Origin: JBHELB01 sp041859045
Lineage (GTDB): Bacteria; Hydrogenedentota; Hydrogenedentia; Hydrogenedentales; SLHB01
Length of the DNA stretch: 64,000 nt
Direction of reading: 5' to 3'
Assembly: GCA_041859045.1 (NCBI GenBank)
Contig: JBHELB010000020.1
Span: 1 to 64,000, forward strand
The position numbers and the translations under genes are program-made. Positions 25,058 through 32,622 of the stretch are shown one piece after another; position 1 is the first letter of the stretch; the number at the start of each line of letters is the position of its first letter. A model generated the notes under the pieces. That model had not been told where the DNA came from and made no database searches. It saw only the letters and a program-made list of their open reading frames with translations.

Positions 25058-25864
25058 CTATTTCCGGGCGATGGCGCGCGCATCGGCGCATTTGGGGCAG
25101 TTGGTTGGGCAAAGGTAGTCGAATGGCTTGGCGCGAAACGCGGCGGTCGCGGCGGCGAGGACCTCCTCCATGCTACCGTGAAGTACCTGGGCACGGCCAA
25201 AGCTGCCAACCTTAAGCGCACCACTCGCGCGAAGAATGGGCTCCATCCGAGGAAACTCGCGGCTGCACAGTGGGGAAATACGGATGGGCACTTCATGGAC
25301 GCGCCCTCCAACGCGCGACAGGCCGACGGGTTCGAGGCCGTGCGGGGGAAGGTAGAGGTAGGGGACTTCCGCCATTACTTCCGCCAGGTGCAGTAGCGTG
25401 CAGGACTCCAGTCCACAGCCGATAAGAAGCACCTTCGCTCCGAGTCTGCGGAGTTTGTCCATGGGGGAGCCGTATCCAGCGGGATCGACCTGGGCGTGCC
25501 CGGCGAGGATATCCTCCACCCCCGCGCCGATGCCGACGATGGAGTGGGTGGGGTGATCGCTGCGGATAGCGCCGGGTTGTTTGCGTAGCCATTCTGGAAA
25601 GGCGCCAATTAAGCGGTGGCATGGCGTATTGAGGTCGTACGGTAGACGCCCTGAACCTTGCTGGACGTAGGCGTGCGCGGGGACGTACAGCGCGCCTTCG
25701 GGGCCGAGCACTTCGAAGTACGCTTTGAGCAAACGGGGCGTGTCTTCTCGCGAGATGCGCGCGGCGCGCAGGGAAGTGTGGGCCATGATCCGGTCGCCGG
25801 CCTCTATCCCGAGCTTGGCGAGCTGATCGGCAAACGCCTTTACGGTCCAATACCCCCCAAACAC
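25058..25864 (-). CDS. AAC(3)-family acetyltransferase-like protein
   Basis: The 268-residue protein has the fold of the aminoglycoside 3-N-acetyltransferase family: VMAHTSL-type N terminus (RIMAHTSLRA), LYVPAHAY, DHPTHSIVGIGAGVEDILAG and the acetyl-CoA-binding segment KVLLIGCGLESCTLLHL. It is the last gene of the infC operon, directly after tatD. The C terminus ends in CPTNCPKC, an extra cysteine cluster absent from typical AAC(3). Chromosomal members often acetylate non-antibiotic amines; resistance is not implied. The start MFGGYW is nearly abutted to tatD (3 bases). Confidence 0.85.
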   Translation of the reverse strand: MFGGYWTVKAFADQLAKLGIEAGDRIMAHTSLRAARISREDTPRLLKAYFEVLGPEGALYVPAHAYVQQGSGRLPYDLNTPCHRLIGAFPEWLRKQPGAIRSDHPTHSIVGIGAGVEDILAGHAQVDPAGYGSPMDKLRRLGAKVLLIGCGLESCTLLHLAEVMAEVPYLYLPPHGLEPVGLSRVGGRVHEVPIRISPLCSREFPRMEPILRASGALKVGSFGRAQVLHGSMEEVLAAATAAFRAKPFDYLCPTNCPKCADARAIARK

Positions 25865-25867
25865 GCG

Positions 25868-26629
25868 TTACTCCTCCCCAAACAGGCGCAAGGCGTTGCG
25901 CGTTGTGATGTCGGCGAGTTCATCTTCAGGCATGTCGCGCAACGCGGCGATGGCCGCTCCCGTGTGGCGCACGAACGTTGGCTCACAGCGGCGGCCACGC
26001 AAGGGAACAGGTGCCAGATACGGCGCGTCGGTTTCGACGAGAAGGCGCTCAAGAGGAACCGCGACCGCCGCATCGCGCAACGGCTGGGCCTTCTTGAAGG
26101 TCACCGTGCCCGCGAACGACACGTGCAGCCCCCAGTCCACACAGCGCCGCGCGAACGGGGCGTCTCCCGAGAAACAGTGCATGACGCCGCCCGTCAGGCG
26201 CGCATGGTATTCATCCAGGATTTGGGCCATATCATCCTCGCACTCGCGGCTGTGAATGACGACAGGTAACTTCATTTCGATGGCGAGGTCGAGTTGGGCG
26301 CGAAACGCCGCGAGTTGGGCGTCGCGCGGCGAAAAGTTGTAGTGGTAATCGAGACCGATCTCGCCCAGCGCCCGAACGCCGTCTTCCTGCGCCAGTTCGC
26401 GCAACGCGTCGAGCGCGGCGGCATCGGCGCTGCAGGCGTGGTGAGGGTGAATGCCAACGGCGACCCAGACCCGCGGCCTATGAAGGGCCAGCGCCCGGCG
26501 GCTGTTCTCGATACAGTCAGCGACTACCACGAGCCCCTCCAACTCGTCGAGCGCCTGCTGAAGGAGATCGTCGCGATCCGCGTCAAATGAATCATCGTAG
26601 AGGTGGCAGTGCGAATCCAGCCACCGCAT
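25868..26629 (-). CDS. tatD: TatD-family metal-dependent deoxyribonuclease
   Basis: The 253-residue protein is a complete TatD: DSHCHL with the HxH metal pair (His7, His9), ALGEIGLDYH with the bridging glutamate, VVIHSRE, MHCFSGD, and ETDAPYLAP near the C terminus. TatD proteins are 3'-5' DNA exonucleases or deacylase-type hydrolases in repair and turnover. It is coupled to ricT (ATGA overlap at 26629) and precedes the AAC(3)-like gene. The tmk-holB-ricT-tatD order is conserved in many bacteria, supporting the assignments. Confidence 0.95.
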   Translation of the reverse strand: MRWLDSHCHLYDDSFDADRDDLLQQALDELEGLVVVADCIENSRRALALHRPRVWVAVGIHPHHACSADAAALDALRELAQEDGVRALGEIGLDYHYNFSPRDAQLAAFRAQLDLAIEMKLPVVIHSRECEDDMAQILDEYHARLTGGVMHCFSGDAPFARRCVDWGLHVSFAGTVTFKKAQPLRDAAVAVPLERLLVETDAPYLAPVPLRGRRCEPTFVRHTGAAIAALRDMPEDELADITTRNALRLFGEE

Positions 26630-27642
26630 CAGCCCTGGGCCTCCGGGGAACTTGGAGCATCGCCCTGCGGCCTGCGGCGTCTGCGCCTGCGGCGGCGGCG
26701 TTTGGGACGATCCCCCTCCGGCTGTTCACCCTCGCCCATGGGCTCGGTGGAGTCCTCGTCGCCCTCTGCAAAGTCATCCCCCTCTTCAACTTCCATTTCC
26801 TTCAGGGGAGCGGCGGGAATGGCCGCTGCGACGGCCGAGCGTGCGGCCGGTTCATCTGTGAGGGGCGCAGGCGCTTGGGAACCGGTGTACGCCGAGAAAA
26901 CGGTCGCTTCCTTTTCCAGCAGCGCGACAGGCTCTTCGTCCTCGAGCACCGCCACAGCCGCTTCCTTTTCAGGCGCGGCGGTCTCGGCCGTTTTCCTTTT
27001 ACCGGACGGATACATGTCGTTTTCGTAACTGAGACAGCAGAGCAATCGGCCGCATTGCCCGCTAATCTTCGATGGATTCAGCGAAAGATTTTGTCGCTTG
27101 GCCATTTTCATCGAAATAGGAAAGAAATCGGTCATCCATGTCGAGCAGCAGAGTTCGCGGCCGCACAGGCCGATGCCACCGACGATTTTGGCCTCGTCGC
27201 GGACCTGAATGTGCCGCAGTTCAATGCGCGCCCGAAGTTCATGGGCGAGATCGCGCACGAGTTCGCGAAAATCGACGCGCTGTTCGGCGGTGAAGTGAAA
27301 GACGATCTTATGCCGATCGAAAGTGTACTCGACATCGACGAGTTTGAGGGCGAGTCGCCGATCGCTGACTTTCCGCGCGCAGAGTTCATGGGCGCGGCGT
27401 TCGTCTTCCTTGAGCCCTTGAAGGGTCTGTTCGTCCTCCGGCGTGGCGATGCGCACCACATCCATTGGATACTTGCCCTGTTCCTGGGCGGGGCAGGGTT
27501 CGGGCAACGTGACACATGTGCCCCATTCGAGGCCCTGATCCGTGCGGACGATGCAGGCCTCGTCGCGGTGAAGCGACAAGTCGCCGCACAACGCCGTGGC
27601 CACGCGCGTTGGCTTGCGCAGCCGGACAACAACCGTATTCAT
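26629..27642 (-). CDS. ricT: PSP1-domain protein RicT (YaaT-like)
   Basis: The 337-residue protein has the PSP1 domain (~60-180): VDFRELVRDLAHELRARIEL, the cysteine-rich core GLCGRELCCSTWM and GQCGRLLCCLSYE. In Bacillus YaaT/RicT acts in a complex for mRNA processing and holds an iron-sulfur cluster. The extra C-terminal ~110 residues are acidic then end in a basic tail (KRRRRRRRRRRP) absent from Bacillus RicT. A short low-complexity tail of this kind can bind RNA. It sits 22 bases after holB and overlaps tatD. Confidence 0.92.
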   Translation of the reverse strand: MNTVVVRLRKPTRVATALCGDLSLHRDEACIVRTDQGLEWGTCVTLPEPCPAQEQGKYPMDVVRIATPEDEQTLQGLKEDERRAHELCARKVSDRRLALKLVDVEYTFDRHKIVFHFTAEQRVDFRELVRDLAHELRARIELRHIQVRDEAKIVGGIGLCGRELCCSTWMTDFFPISMKMAKRQNLSLNPSKISGQCGRLLCCLSYENDMYPSGKRKTAETAAPEKEAAVAVLEDEEPVALLEKEATVFSAYTGSQAPAPLTDEPAARSAVAAAIPAAPLKEMEVEEGDDFAEGDEDSTEPMGEGEQPEGDRPKRRRRRRRRRRPQGDAPSSPEAQG

Positions 27643-27664
27643 CTATACAATCTCCCGTCCTCGG

Positions 27665-28747
27665 CTATGGGGTCGCCAAGGCGAAGAAGAGGTCGCGAAT
27701 TACGCGCTCTTCGTTGACGTACCGGTCCAAGAGGCGCCGCGCTTTCTCAATCGCGGCAATCTTCGCCGACGGGTCGCTCGAACGCCCCAGGTCCGCCGCA
27801 CGATCGCGGTTCATCACCTTCGACGCATCGCCCGTGGCTTCCAGCACCAACTGGTCCCGGTACCATGTCTCCAACAGATACAAGTACTCCAGCATGTCTC
27901 GTTTCACCAGCGCATTCAAGTCGGCGAGGCGGCGCTCTTTTATCGCCTCCAACTCATCGCGCGAGAGGTCCTCTTCTTTGTCCAGACCTAACTCGGCTTT
28001 GACCGTGGTTTCAATGCGTTTACGGTTGTCCTCAAGGAGTCCGGTGAAGGTTTCCGCCAGATCAACCGGGTCCTCACCGGCGTTCAAACGCGCGCAGAGA
28101 TCGAGCGCCACCGCGCGTTTGTCCGATTCGATTAGATCGAGCGCGCGCGACATCTGCCCCTGCGAAAGGGCGGCAATGGCCAATGCCTGATCTTCAGGAA
28201 GCGTCCGTCCGCGCTGAAGCAATGCCGCCACGGTGGCGGGCCGCAAACGTCCGAACCGCACGCTTTGGCAGCGCGAGCGAATCGTTGGCAGCAGCACGCG
28301 CGGGTATGCGGTCAGCAAAATAAACAGCGCATTGCCCGGCGGCTCCTCAAGCGTTTTCAGGAAGTGGTTCTGCGCGGTTACGTTCATCCGATCCGCGTCA
28401 TGCACGAGGACCACGCGCCGTGAGCTTTCGTAAGGGCGCAGCGAGGCGAATTCGTTGATTTCGTCCACGCGCGCCTTTTTGATCTCTCGTGTTTTCTCCA
28501 TCGGGGCGACGTGAAGCACATCGGGATGGTTTCCGCTCGTGACTTTTCTGCACAACAGGCATTCGTCACACGGTGGATCGCTCTCCGCCTTGCAGAACAG
28601 TGCTTTGACCAACTCCAGCGCGGCCATACGCTTTCCTGTTCCGTCGGGTCCCCAGAACAAGAGGCCGTTGGGCACCCGCTGGCGGGCTAGAAGTTGCCGC
28701 AGCAGGCGTAGCGCAACGTCTTGATCCAGTACGCTTGACAGACTCAT
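27665..28747 (-). CDS. holB: DNA polymerase III delta' subunit
   Basis: The 360-residue clamp-loader subunit has the AAA+ P-loop FWGPDGTGKRMAAL, the zinc-binding cysteine cluster CKAESDPPCDECLLC, HDADRMNVTAQNHFLKTLEEPP (Walker B and sensor 1 region) and LLPTIRSRCQSV. It works with DnaX to load the beta clamp. It is coupled to tmk (ATGA overlap at 28744-28747) and followed by ricT, the conserved tmk-holB-ricT neighbourhood. Confidence 0.94.
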   Translation of the reverse strand: MSLSSVLDQDVALRLLRQLLARQRVPNGLLFWGPDGTGKRMAALELVKALFCKAESDPPCDECLLCRKVTSGNHPDVLHVAPMEKTREIKKARVDEINEFASLRPYESSRRVVLVHDADRMNVTAQNHFLKTLEEPPGNALFILLTAYPRVLLPTIRSRCQSVRFGRLRPATVAALLQRGRTLPEDQALAIAALSQGQMSRALDLIESDKRAVALDLCARLNAGEDPVDLAETFTGLLEDNRKRIETTVKAELGLDKEEDLSRDELEAIKERRLADLNALVKRDMLEYLYLLETWYRDQLVLEATGDASKVMNRDRAADLGRSSDPSAKIAAIEKARRLLDRYVNEERVIRDLFFALATP

Positions 28748-29370
28748 AAAGCGGTCCGCCTCGCGTCGACAATGGCACGGATGTCCTGGGCGACTTCCTC
28801 GACCGTGCGTGCGGCGTCGATAATGATGACGCGGTCCGGCTCGCGCCGCGCCAGCGCGAGAAACCCCTCGCGAACGCGCTCGTGGAACTCCAGCGGCTCT
28901 TGCTCGATGCGATCGGGCGCGCCGGTCCGTGCAGCGCGGCGCAGTCCCTCCGCGATAGGCAGATCCAGCACCAACGTCAGGTCTGGACGCAAACCGCCCG
29001 TCGCCAACGCGTGTAATGGCTCGAGCGTCTCATGCACAAAGGCGCGGCCCGCGCCTTGATAGGCCGTGGTCGAATCAAAGAAACGGTCACAGAGCACGAT
29101 ATTACCGGCATCCAGCGCCGGACGGATTCGCTCGGCAACGAGTTGGGCACGCGCGGCCTCATAGAGAAAAAGTTCTGCCGCGGGAGCCATGCCATGATGT
29201 TTGGGGTCGAGCAAGATGCCCCGAATGGCCTCCCCAATGGCGGTACCGCCCGGTTCGCGTGTCTGAAGTACGGCGCACCCCTGGGATTCGAGGTAGTCTT
29301 TCAACAGCGTCGCCTGAGTGGACTTTCCGCCGCCCTCGACGCCTTCAAAGGTGATAAACAGCCCGCTCAT
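28744..29370 (-). CDS. tmk: thymidylate kinase
   Basis: The 208-residue kinase phosphorylates dTMP to dTDP. It has the P-loop FITFEGVEGGGKSTQ, the DR(F/Y)xxS motif (CDRFFDSTTAYQGAGR) and the arginine-rich lid region LRRAARTGAPDRIE. The GVEGGGKST variant places Ser and Thr after Lys as usual. It is coupled to tyrA upstream (ATGA) and holB downstream. Confidence 0.96.
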   Translation of the reverse strand: MSGLFITFEGVEGGGKSTQATLLKDYLESQGCAVLQTREPGGTAIGEAIRGILLDPKHHGMAPAAELFLYEAARAQLVAERIRPALDAGNIVLCDRFFDSTTAYQGAGRAFVHETLEPLHALATGGLRPDLTLVLDLPIAEGLRRAARTGAPDRIEQEPLEFHERVREGFLALARREPDRVIIIDAARTVEEVAQDIRAIVDARRTAL

Positions 29371-30224
29371 GAGCCCGTCACGTGTTTGCGTGCGTCGCGC
29401 GCGGACTCAAAAAACGCGTCGAGCGCTTCGGCGTCGGCCTCTTTGACCATGCGCCGTGCGTCCTGGATGCGCGCAATCAGCGCGTCAAGTCCTTCGGCAA
29501 TCGCTTCGCCGTTCGTCAGACAAATATCCCGCCAGATTTCCGCGCGTCCTTCGGCAATTCGAGTGACGTCGCGAAAGCCCTTCCCCACAACGGCCCGAAC
29601 GTCGCCCTTTTCCGCGGCGGTTTCGGCCAGGCACGCGGCGACGATGTGGGGGATGTGGCTCGTACGCGCGACGAGCGCGTCGTGGAGCGCCGGGTCTAGC
29701 TCGACCACCTGCGAACCGACGGCTTTCCATAGGGCCTGCACGCTCTCGCGGGCATCCGGCGCGGCGTCGGGCGCAGGCTCGACAATGGTGATACTGCCCT
29801 GGTAGAGATCCGGGTTCGCGTGCTCGGGGCCAAATTTCTCAGACCCCGCCATCGGATGACTGCCCACGAAACGGCGCGGCGCGGGCCAGGTCTTGGCGGC
29901 GTGGGTGCAGATTATATTCTTAGTGCTGGCGACGTCGGTGACTATCGTATGCGGACCGCAGAGAGAGACAACTTGGTCCAGCGCCTGCGGAACATGCGCC
30001 GCCGGAGTTGCGATAACCACAAGGTCCGCGTTCTCACATGCGGGCGCGATTTCCAGAAAGGCTTCATCAATTGCGCCAATGCGCTGGGCGGTGTTGAGAC
30101 TTTCCATGCGCCGCCCCACGCCGCGTACGGTCCGCGAGAGATGGTGCTGTTTCAGCGCCAGGCCAAGTGAAGCCCCGAGGAGTCCCGCGCCAATAATGAC
30201 GGCGGTATCGAACCGGGGAGTCAC
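29367..30224 (-). CDS. tyrA: prephenate dehydrogenase
   Basis: The 285-residue enzyme oxidatively decarboxylates prephenate to 4-hydroxyphenylpyruvate for tyrosine synthesis. The Rossmann motif VIIGAGLLGASLGLAL is at the N terminus, followed by DVASTKN, HPMAGSEKFGPE and the HIPHIVAACLA helix. Length and motifs suit the monofunctional class without an ACT domain. ATGA overlaps with hisA upstream and tmk downstream place it inside one translational cluster. Confidence 0.93.
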   Translation of the reverse strand: MTPRFDTAVIIGAGLLGASLGLALKQHHLSRTVRGVGRRMESLNTAQRIGAIDEAFLEIAPACENADLVVIATPAAHVPQALDQVVSLCGPHTIVTDVASTKNIICTHAAKTWPAPRRFVGSHPMAGSEKFGPEHANPDLYQGSITIVEPAPDAAPDARESVQALWKAVGSQVVELDPALHDALVARTSHIPHIVAACLAETAAEKGDVRAVVGKGFRDVTRIAEGRAEIWRDICLTNGEAIAEGLDALIARIQDARRMVKEADAEALDAFFESARDARKHVTGS

Positions 30225-30949
30225 ACGGTTTCTCCGGCCACAGCGATGGCCTCGGGCAATGTGAATGCGTTGAGGTACAGCGCGCGGCCGATGATGACCT
30301 CATCCACGCCTTCGGATTCGATCGTGCGAACGCGGCGGATATCGTCGAGGCTCGACATGCCTCCCGAGACCGTCACGGGGATGCTCACCGCCCGCGCAAC
30401 GGCCGCAGTGGCCTCGAGATTGGGGCCTCGCATCATGCCGTCGCTCAGAATATCCGTGTAGATGATGCGGCAGGCCCCCGCGTCCTCCGCGCGGCGCGCA
30501 AACTCCACCGCGTCGGTGTCGGTGACCTTGAGCCATGCGTCAATCGCGACCTTGCCCGCTTTGGCGTCGATGCCGACAACGACCTTGCCCGGAAAGGCCT
30601 GCGCGGCTTGTCGCAAAAACGCAGGATCGGCGTGGGCTGCAGTGCCGAGAATGGCGCGGTCCGCCCCGGCAGCGAAAACAGCCTCGAGGGTTTCCATGTT
30701 GCGGATACCCCCACCAACTTCCACAGGGACGCCGGCTTTGGCCATTGTCTCAAGCTGGGTGGCAACGCAAAGGCGCCCTTCGCGGGCGCCATCGAGGTCC
30801 ACGATGTGGACAATTTCGGCCCCCAGGCCGCGCCAATGCTCGGCCTGGGAGGCGGGATCTTTCGAAAACACCGTTTCGCGGCCATAGTCGCCCTGCACGA
30901 GGTTGACGCACAGGCCGCCCCGGATATCGACCGCGGGGACGATGCGCAT
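30221..30949 (-). CDS. hisA: phosphoribosylformimino-5-aminoimidazole carboxamide ribotide isomerase
   Basis: The 242-residue (beta/alpha)8 enzyme performs the fourth step of histidine synthesis. Catalytic Asp8 lies in IVPAVDIRGG; VEVGGGIRN carries the phosphate-binding loop, and the second acid region is IYTDILSDGMM with the C-terminal phosphate loop VSGGMSSL. No other his gene is in the window. It starts only 2 bases after the rplT stop and is coupled to tyrA, an unusual place for hisA. Confidence 0.93.
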   Translation of the reverse strand: MRIVPAVDIRGGLCVNLVQGDYGRETVFSKDPASQAEHWRGLGAEIVHIVDLDGAREGRLCVATQLETMAKAGVPVEVGGGIRNMETLEAVFAAGADRAILGTAAHADPAFLRQAAQAFPGKVVVGIDAKAGKVAIDAWLKVTDTDAVEFARRAEDAGACRIIYTDILSDGMMRGPNLEATAAVARAVSIPVTVSGGMSSLDDIRRVRTIESEGVDEVIIGRALYLNAFTLPEAIAVAGETV

Positions 30950-30951
30950 GG

Positions 30952-31320
30952 TTATGCCGGAACGGCTTGCAGGCCGGCCTTGGCCAACTCGACGAGCTTG
31001 TTGAACTGCTCCGTGTCGGTGGCGGCGATGTCGGCCAAGATCTTGCGGTCGACGTCGATGTTGGCGGCCTTCAGCCCCGCAATAAACACGCTGTACGTCA
31101 TGCCGCAGGCGCGCGTCGCCGCGTTGATGCGGGCGATCCAGAGCTTGCGAAATTCGCGCTTGCGGACGCGGCGGTCACGGTACGCGTACACGCCCGCGTG
31201 CTCGACAGTCTGCCGAGCGGTCTTCAGCAGGCGATGGTGGCTGCCCCGGTAACCGGAAGCAAGCTTCAGTATCTTCTTGCGGCGTGCGCGCGAGGCGACG
31301 GCAAAGTTTGAACGTGGCAT
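30952..31320 (-). CDS. rplT: 50S ribosomal protein L20
   Basis: The 122-residue protein is a standard L20: N-terminal RARRKKILKLASGYRGSHHR, then TVEHAGVYAYRDRRVRKREFRKLWIARINAA. L20 helps assemble the large subunit and in many bacteria represses its own operon by binding mRNA. It follows rpmI with a 75-base gap containing CCGCGGC/GCCGCGG (31344-31361). The next gene, hisA, begins two bases after it. Confidence 0.98.
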   Translation of the reverse strand: MPRSNFAVASRARRKKILKLASGYRGSHHRLLKTARQTVEHAGVYAYRDRRVRKREFRKLWIARINAATRACGMTYSVFIAGLKAANIDVDRKILADIAATDTEQFNKLVELAKAGLQAVPA

Positions 31321-31395
31321 AGCAAAAATTCCTTCACTCTACGCCGCGGCCAGTGCCGCGGGTTGCCGATCCCTGAAGAATCGGATCACCGGGGA

Positions 31396-31593
31396 CTAGC
31401 CGTAGGGCAGCATCCGCTTCATGTGATTCATGTTTGACTCGTCCACTACGACAACCTGGCGTAGGCGGCGGCGGCGCTTGGCCGATTTTCCAGTCATCAG
31501 GTGCCCGGCAAAGCTCATCTTGCGCTTCACCTTGCCCGATTTCGTCATCTTGAACCGCTTCGCGGCCGACTTGTTCGTCTTCAGCTTAGGCAT
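31396..31593 (-). CDS. rpmI: 50S ribosomal protein L35
   Basis: The 65-residue protein is L35: PKLKTNKSAAKRFKMTKSGK, then the HLMTGKSAKRRRRLRQ segment and the C-terminal MKRMLPYG. It lies between infC and rplT in the universal order. An SD (AGGAG) lies before the ATG. The gap to infC is 64 bases. Confidence 0.98.
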   Translation of the reverse strand: MPKLKTNKSAAKRFKMTKSGKVKRKMSFAGHLMTGKSAKRRRRLRQVVVVDESNMNHMKRMLPYG

Positions 31594-31657
31594 TACTCGC
31601 TCCTCTCCTGGGGACGCACTGTCCCCCTTTCATCGTCGCGTGTGCGGCCAGAGCGCC

Positions 31658-32251
31658 CTACACTTGCCCGTCGGGGCCAAGGGGCTTCGGCTGCGGCGCT
31701 GCAGGTGTCGGGGCCACATGCTGGCGGACCGGCATCAACATCAGGCTCATCATGCGGCCTTCGAGTCGGGCCACCTTGGGATCGCTTGTCGATTGCCCCA
31801 AGTCCTTAGCCGCCTCGACCACGCGCGTTAGAATGTCCTGCCCGAATTCGGGATGGGCCATCTCACGCCCGCGGAACGTCACCGTCACCTTTACCTTGTT
31901 CCCCTCGCCGAGGAACTCGCGTACGTGTTCGGTCTTGAAGTTAAAATCGTGATCGTCGATCTTCGGTCGGTACTTGACCTCTTTAACGACGATGACGTGC
32001 TGGTGCTTCTTGGATTCCTTCGCGCGCTTGCTTTGCTGGTACTTGTATTTGCCGTAATCCATGATGCGGCATACCGGCGGCGCACTGTTCGGAGCAACTT
32101 CCACCAGGTCAAGCCCGCGACTCTGCGCTTCACGCAGGGCGTCCATCGGACTCAAGATCCCCAGTTGGTTGCCTTCCTCATCGATCACGCGAAGTTGGCG
32201 CGCGCGAATCATGTCATTGACGCGCACCCGTATCTCAGTCGGCTTGGCGAT
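31658..32251 (-). CDS. infC: translation initiation factor IF-3
   Basis: IF-3 checks the start codon in the 30S subunit. The family blocks are RVNDMIRARQLRVIDEEG, SNSAPPVCRIMDYGKYKYQ in slightly altered form, and VTFRGREMAHPEFG. The first common initiator in frame is GTG at 32227, but it lies ~32 bases after a strong AAAGGAGG (32260-32267). Eight bases after that SD is an in-frame ATC at 32249-32251, giving a start of IAKPTEIRVRVND that fits homologues. I therefore call AUC as the start, by analogy with the AUU start of E. coli infC that gives autoregulation. The length is then 197 residues with a proline-rich tail. Confidence 0.92.
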   Translation of the reverse strand: MAKPTEIRVRVNDMIRARQLRVIDEEGNQLGILSPMDALREAQSRGLDLVEVAPNSAPPVCRIMDYGKYKYQQSKRAKESKKHQHVIVVKEVKYRPKIDDHDFNFKTEHVREFLGEGNKVKVTVTFRGREMAHPEFGQDILTRVVEAAKDLGQSTSDPKVARLEGRMMSLMLMPVRQHVAPTPAAPQPKPLGPDGQV

Positions 32252-32267
32252 ACGCGGACCCTCCTTT
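32249..32267 (-). promoter_or_regulatory. infC ribosome-binding site and probable AUC start
   Basis: AAAGGAGG is spaced 8 bases from an in-frame ATC. The next conventional start, GTG at 32227, is too far from any SD. IF-3 discriminates against AUU/AUC/AUA, so this layout fits feedback control. Confidence 0.68.
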
Positions 32268-32280
32268 CAGATTCACCTTC

Positions 32281-32349
32281 TTCCGCCACCGAACTGTTCT
32301 CAAAAACGAAAACGCCGGTGGCGGAACACAGTTCACCCTGCCACCGGCG
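32281..32349 (-). promoter_or_regulatory. attenuator in the infC-rpmI-rplT leader
   Basis: Minus-strand RNA can form a terminator, CGCCGGTGGC (32340-32349) with GCCACCGGCG (32313-32322), followed by TTTTCGTTTTT. The 3' arm of that stem, TTCCGCCACCG (32316-32326), is also fully complementary to the downstream CGGTGGCGGAA (32281-32291). The two hairpins exclude one another, so this can switch between termination and read-through. L20 leader control of this operon is known in Bacillus; the ligand here is not established. Confidence 0.75.
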
Positions 32350-32454
32350 CACGCACTACTTTTGTGCGGCCTGCGACCCAGCGCGCTGGTTCTCAAGAGA
32401 CCGCGGCAGGGTGAGGGGCGTATTGCCCCTGCTTGTGTCCGTAATCGGATGCGC

Positions 32455-32484
32455 AACGTACCATATCCCTGCGGCTTGTGTCAA
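32455..32484 (-). promoter_or_regulatory. candidate promoter of the infC operon
   Basis: On the minus strand TTGACA (32479-32484) and TACGTT (32455-32460) are 18 bases apart. The -35 is perfect; the -10 keeps only the key T, A and T positions. Transcription would yield a ~195-base leader before infC. Confidence 0.6.
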
Positions 32485-32548
32485 ATACCAGAGACTGGGA
32501 ATGCTCCGCGCCCAGACATGACGTGCCAAGGACTAAGCGGCGCCATCC

Positions 32549-32578
32549 TTGACGTTTCTGCAACAGTGGGTCTATAGT
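32549..32578 (+). promoter_or_regulatory. sigma-70 promoter of the HDOD gene
   Basis: TTGACG (32549-32554) and TATAGT (32573-32578) with an 18-base spacer on the plus strand. The HDOD ATG is at 32623, with AAGGAG about 9 bases before it. Confidence 0.68.
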
Positions 32579-32622
32579 CGAAAGAGCGGGAAGATACGGC
32601 CGAGCTGAGCAAGGAGCGGGCA

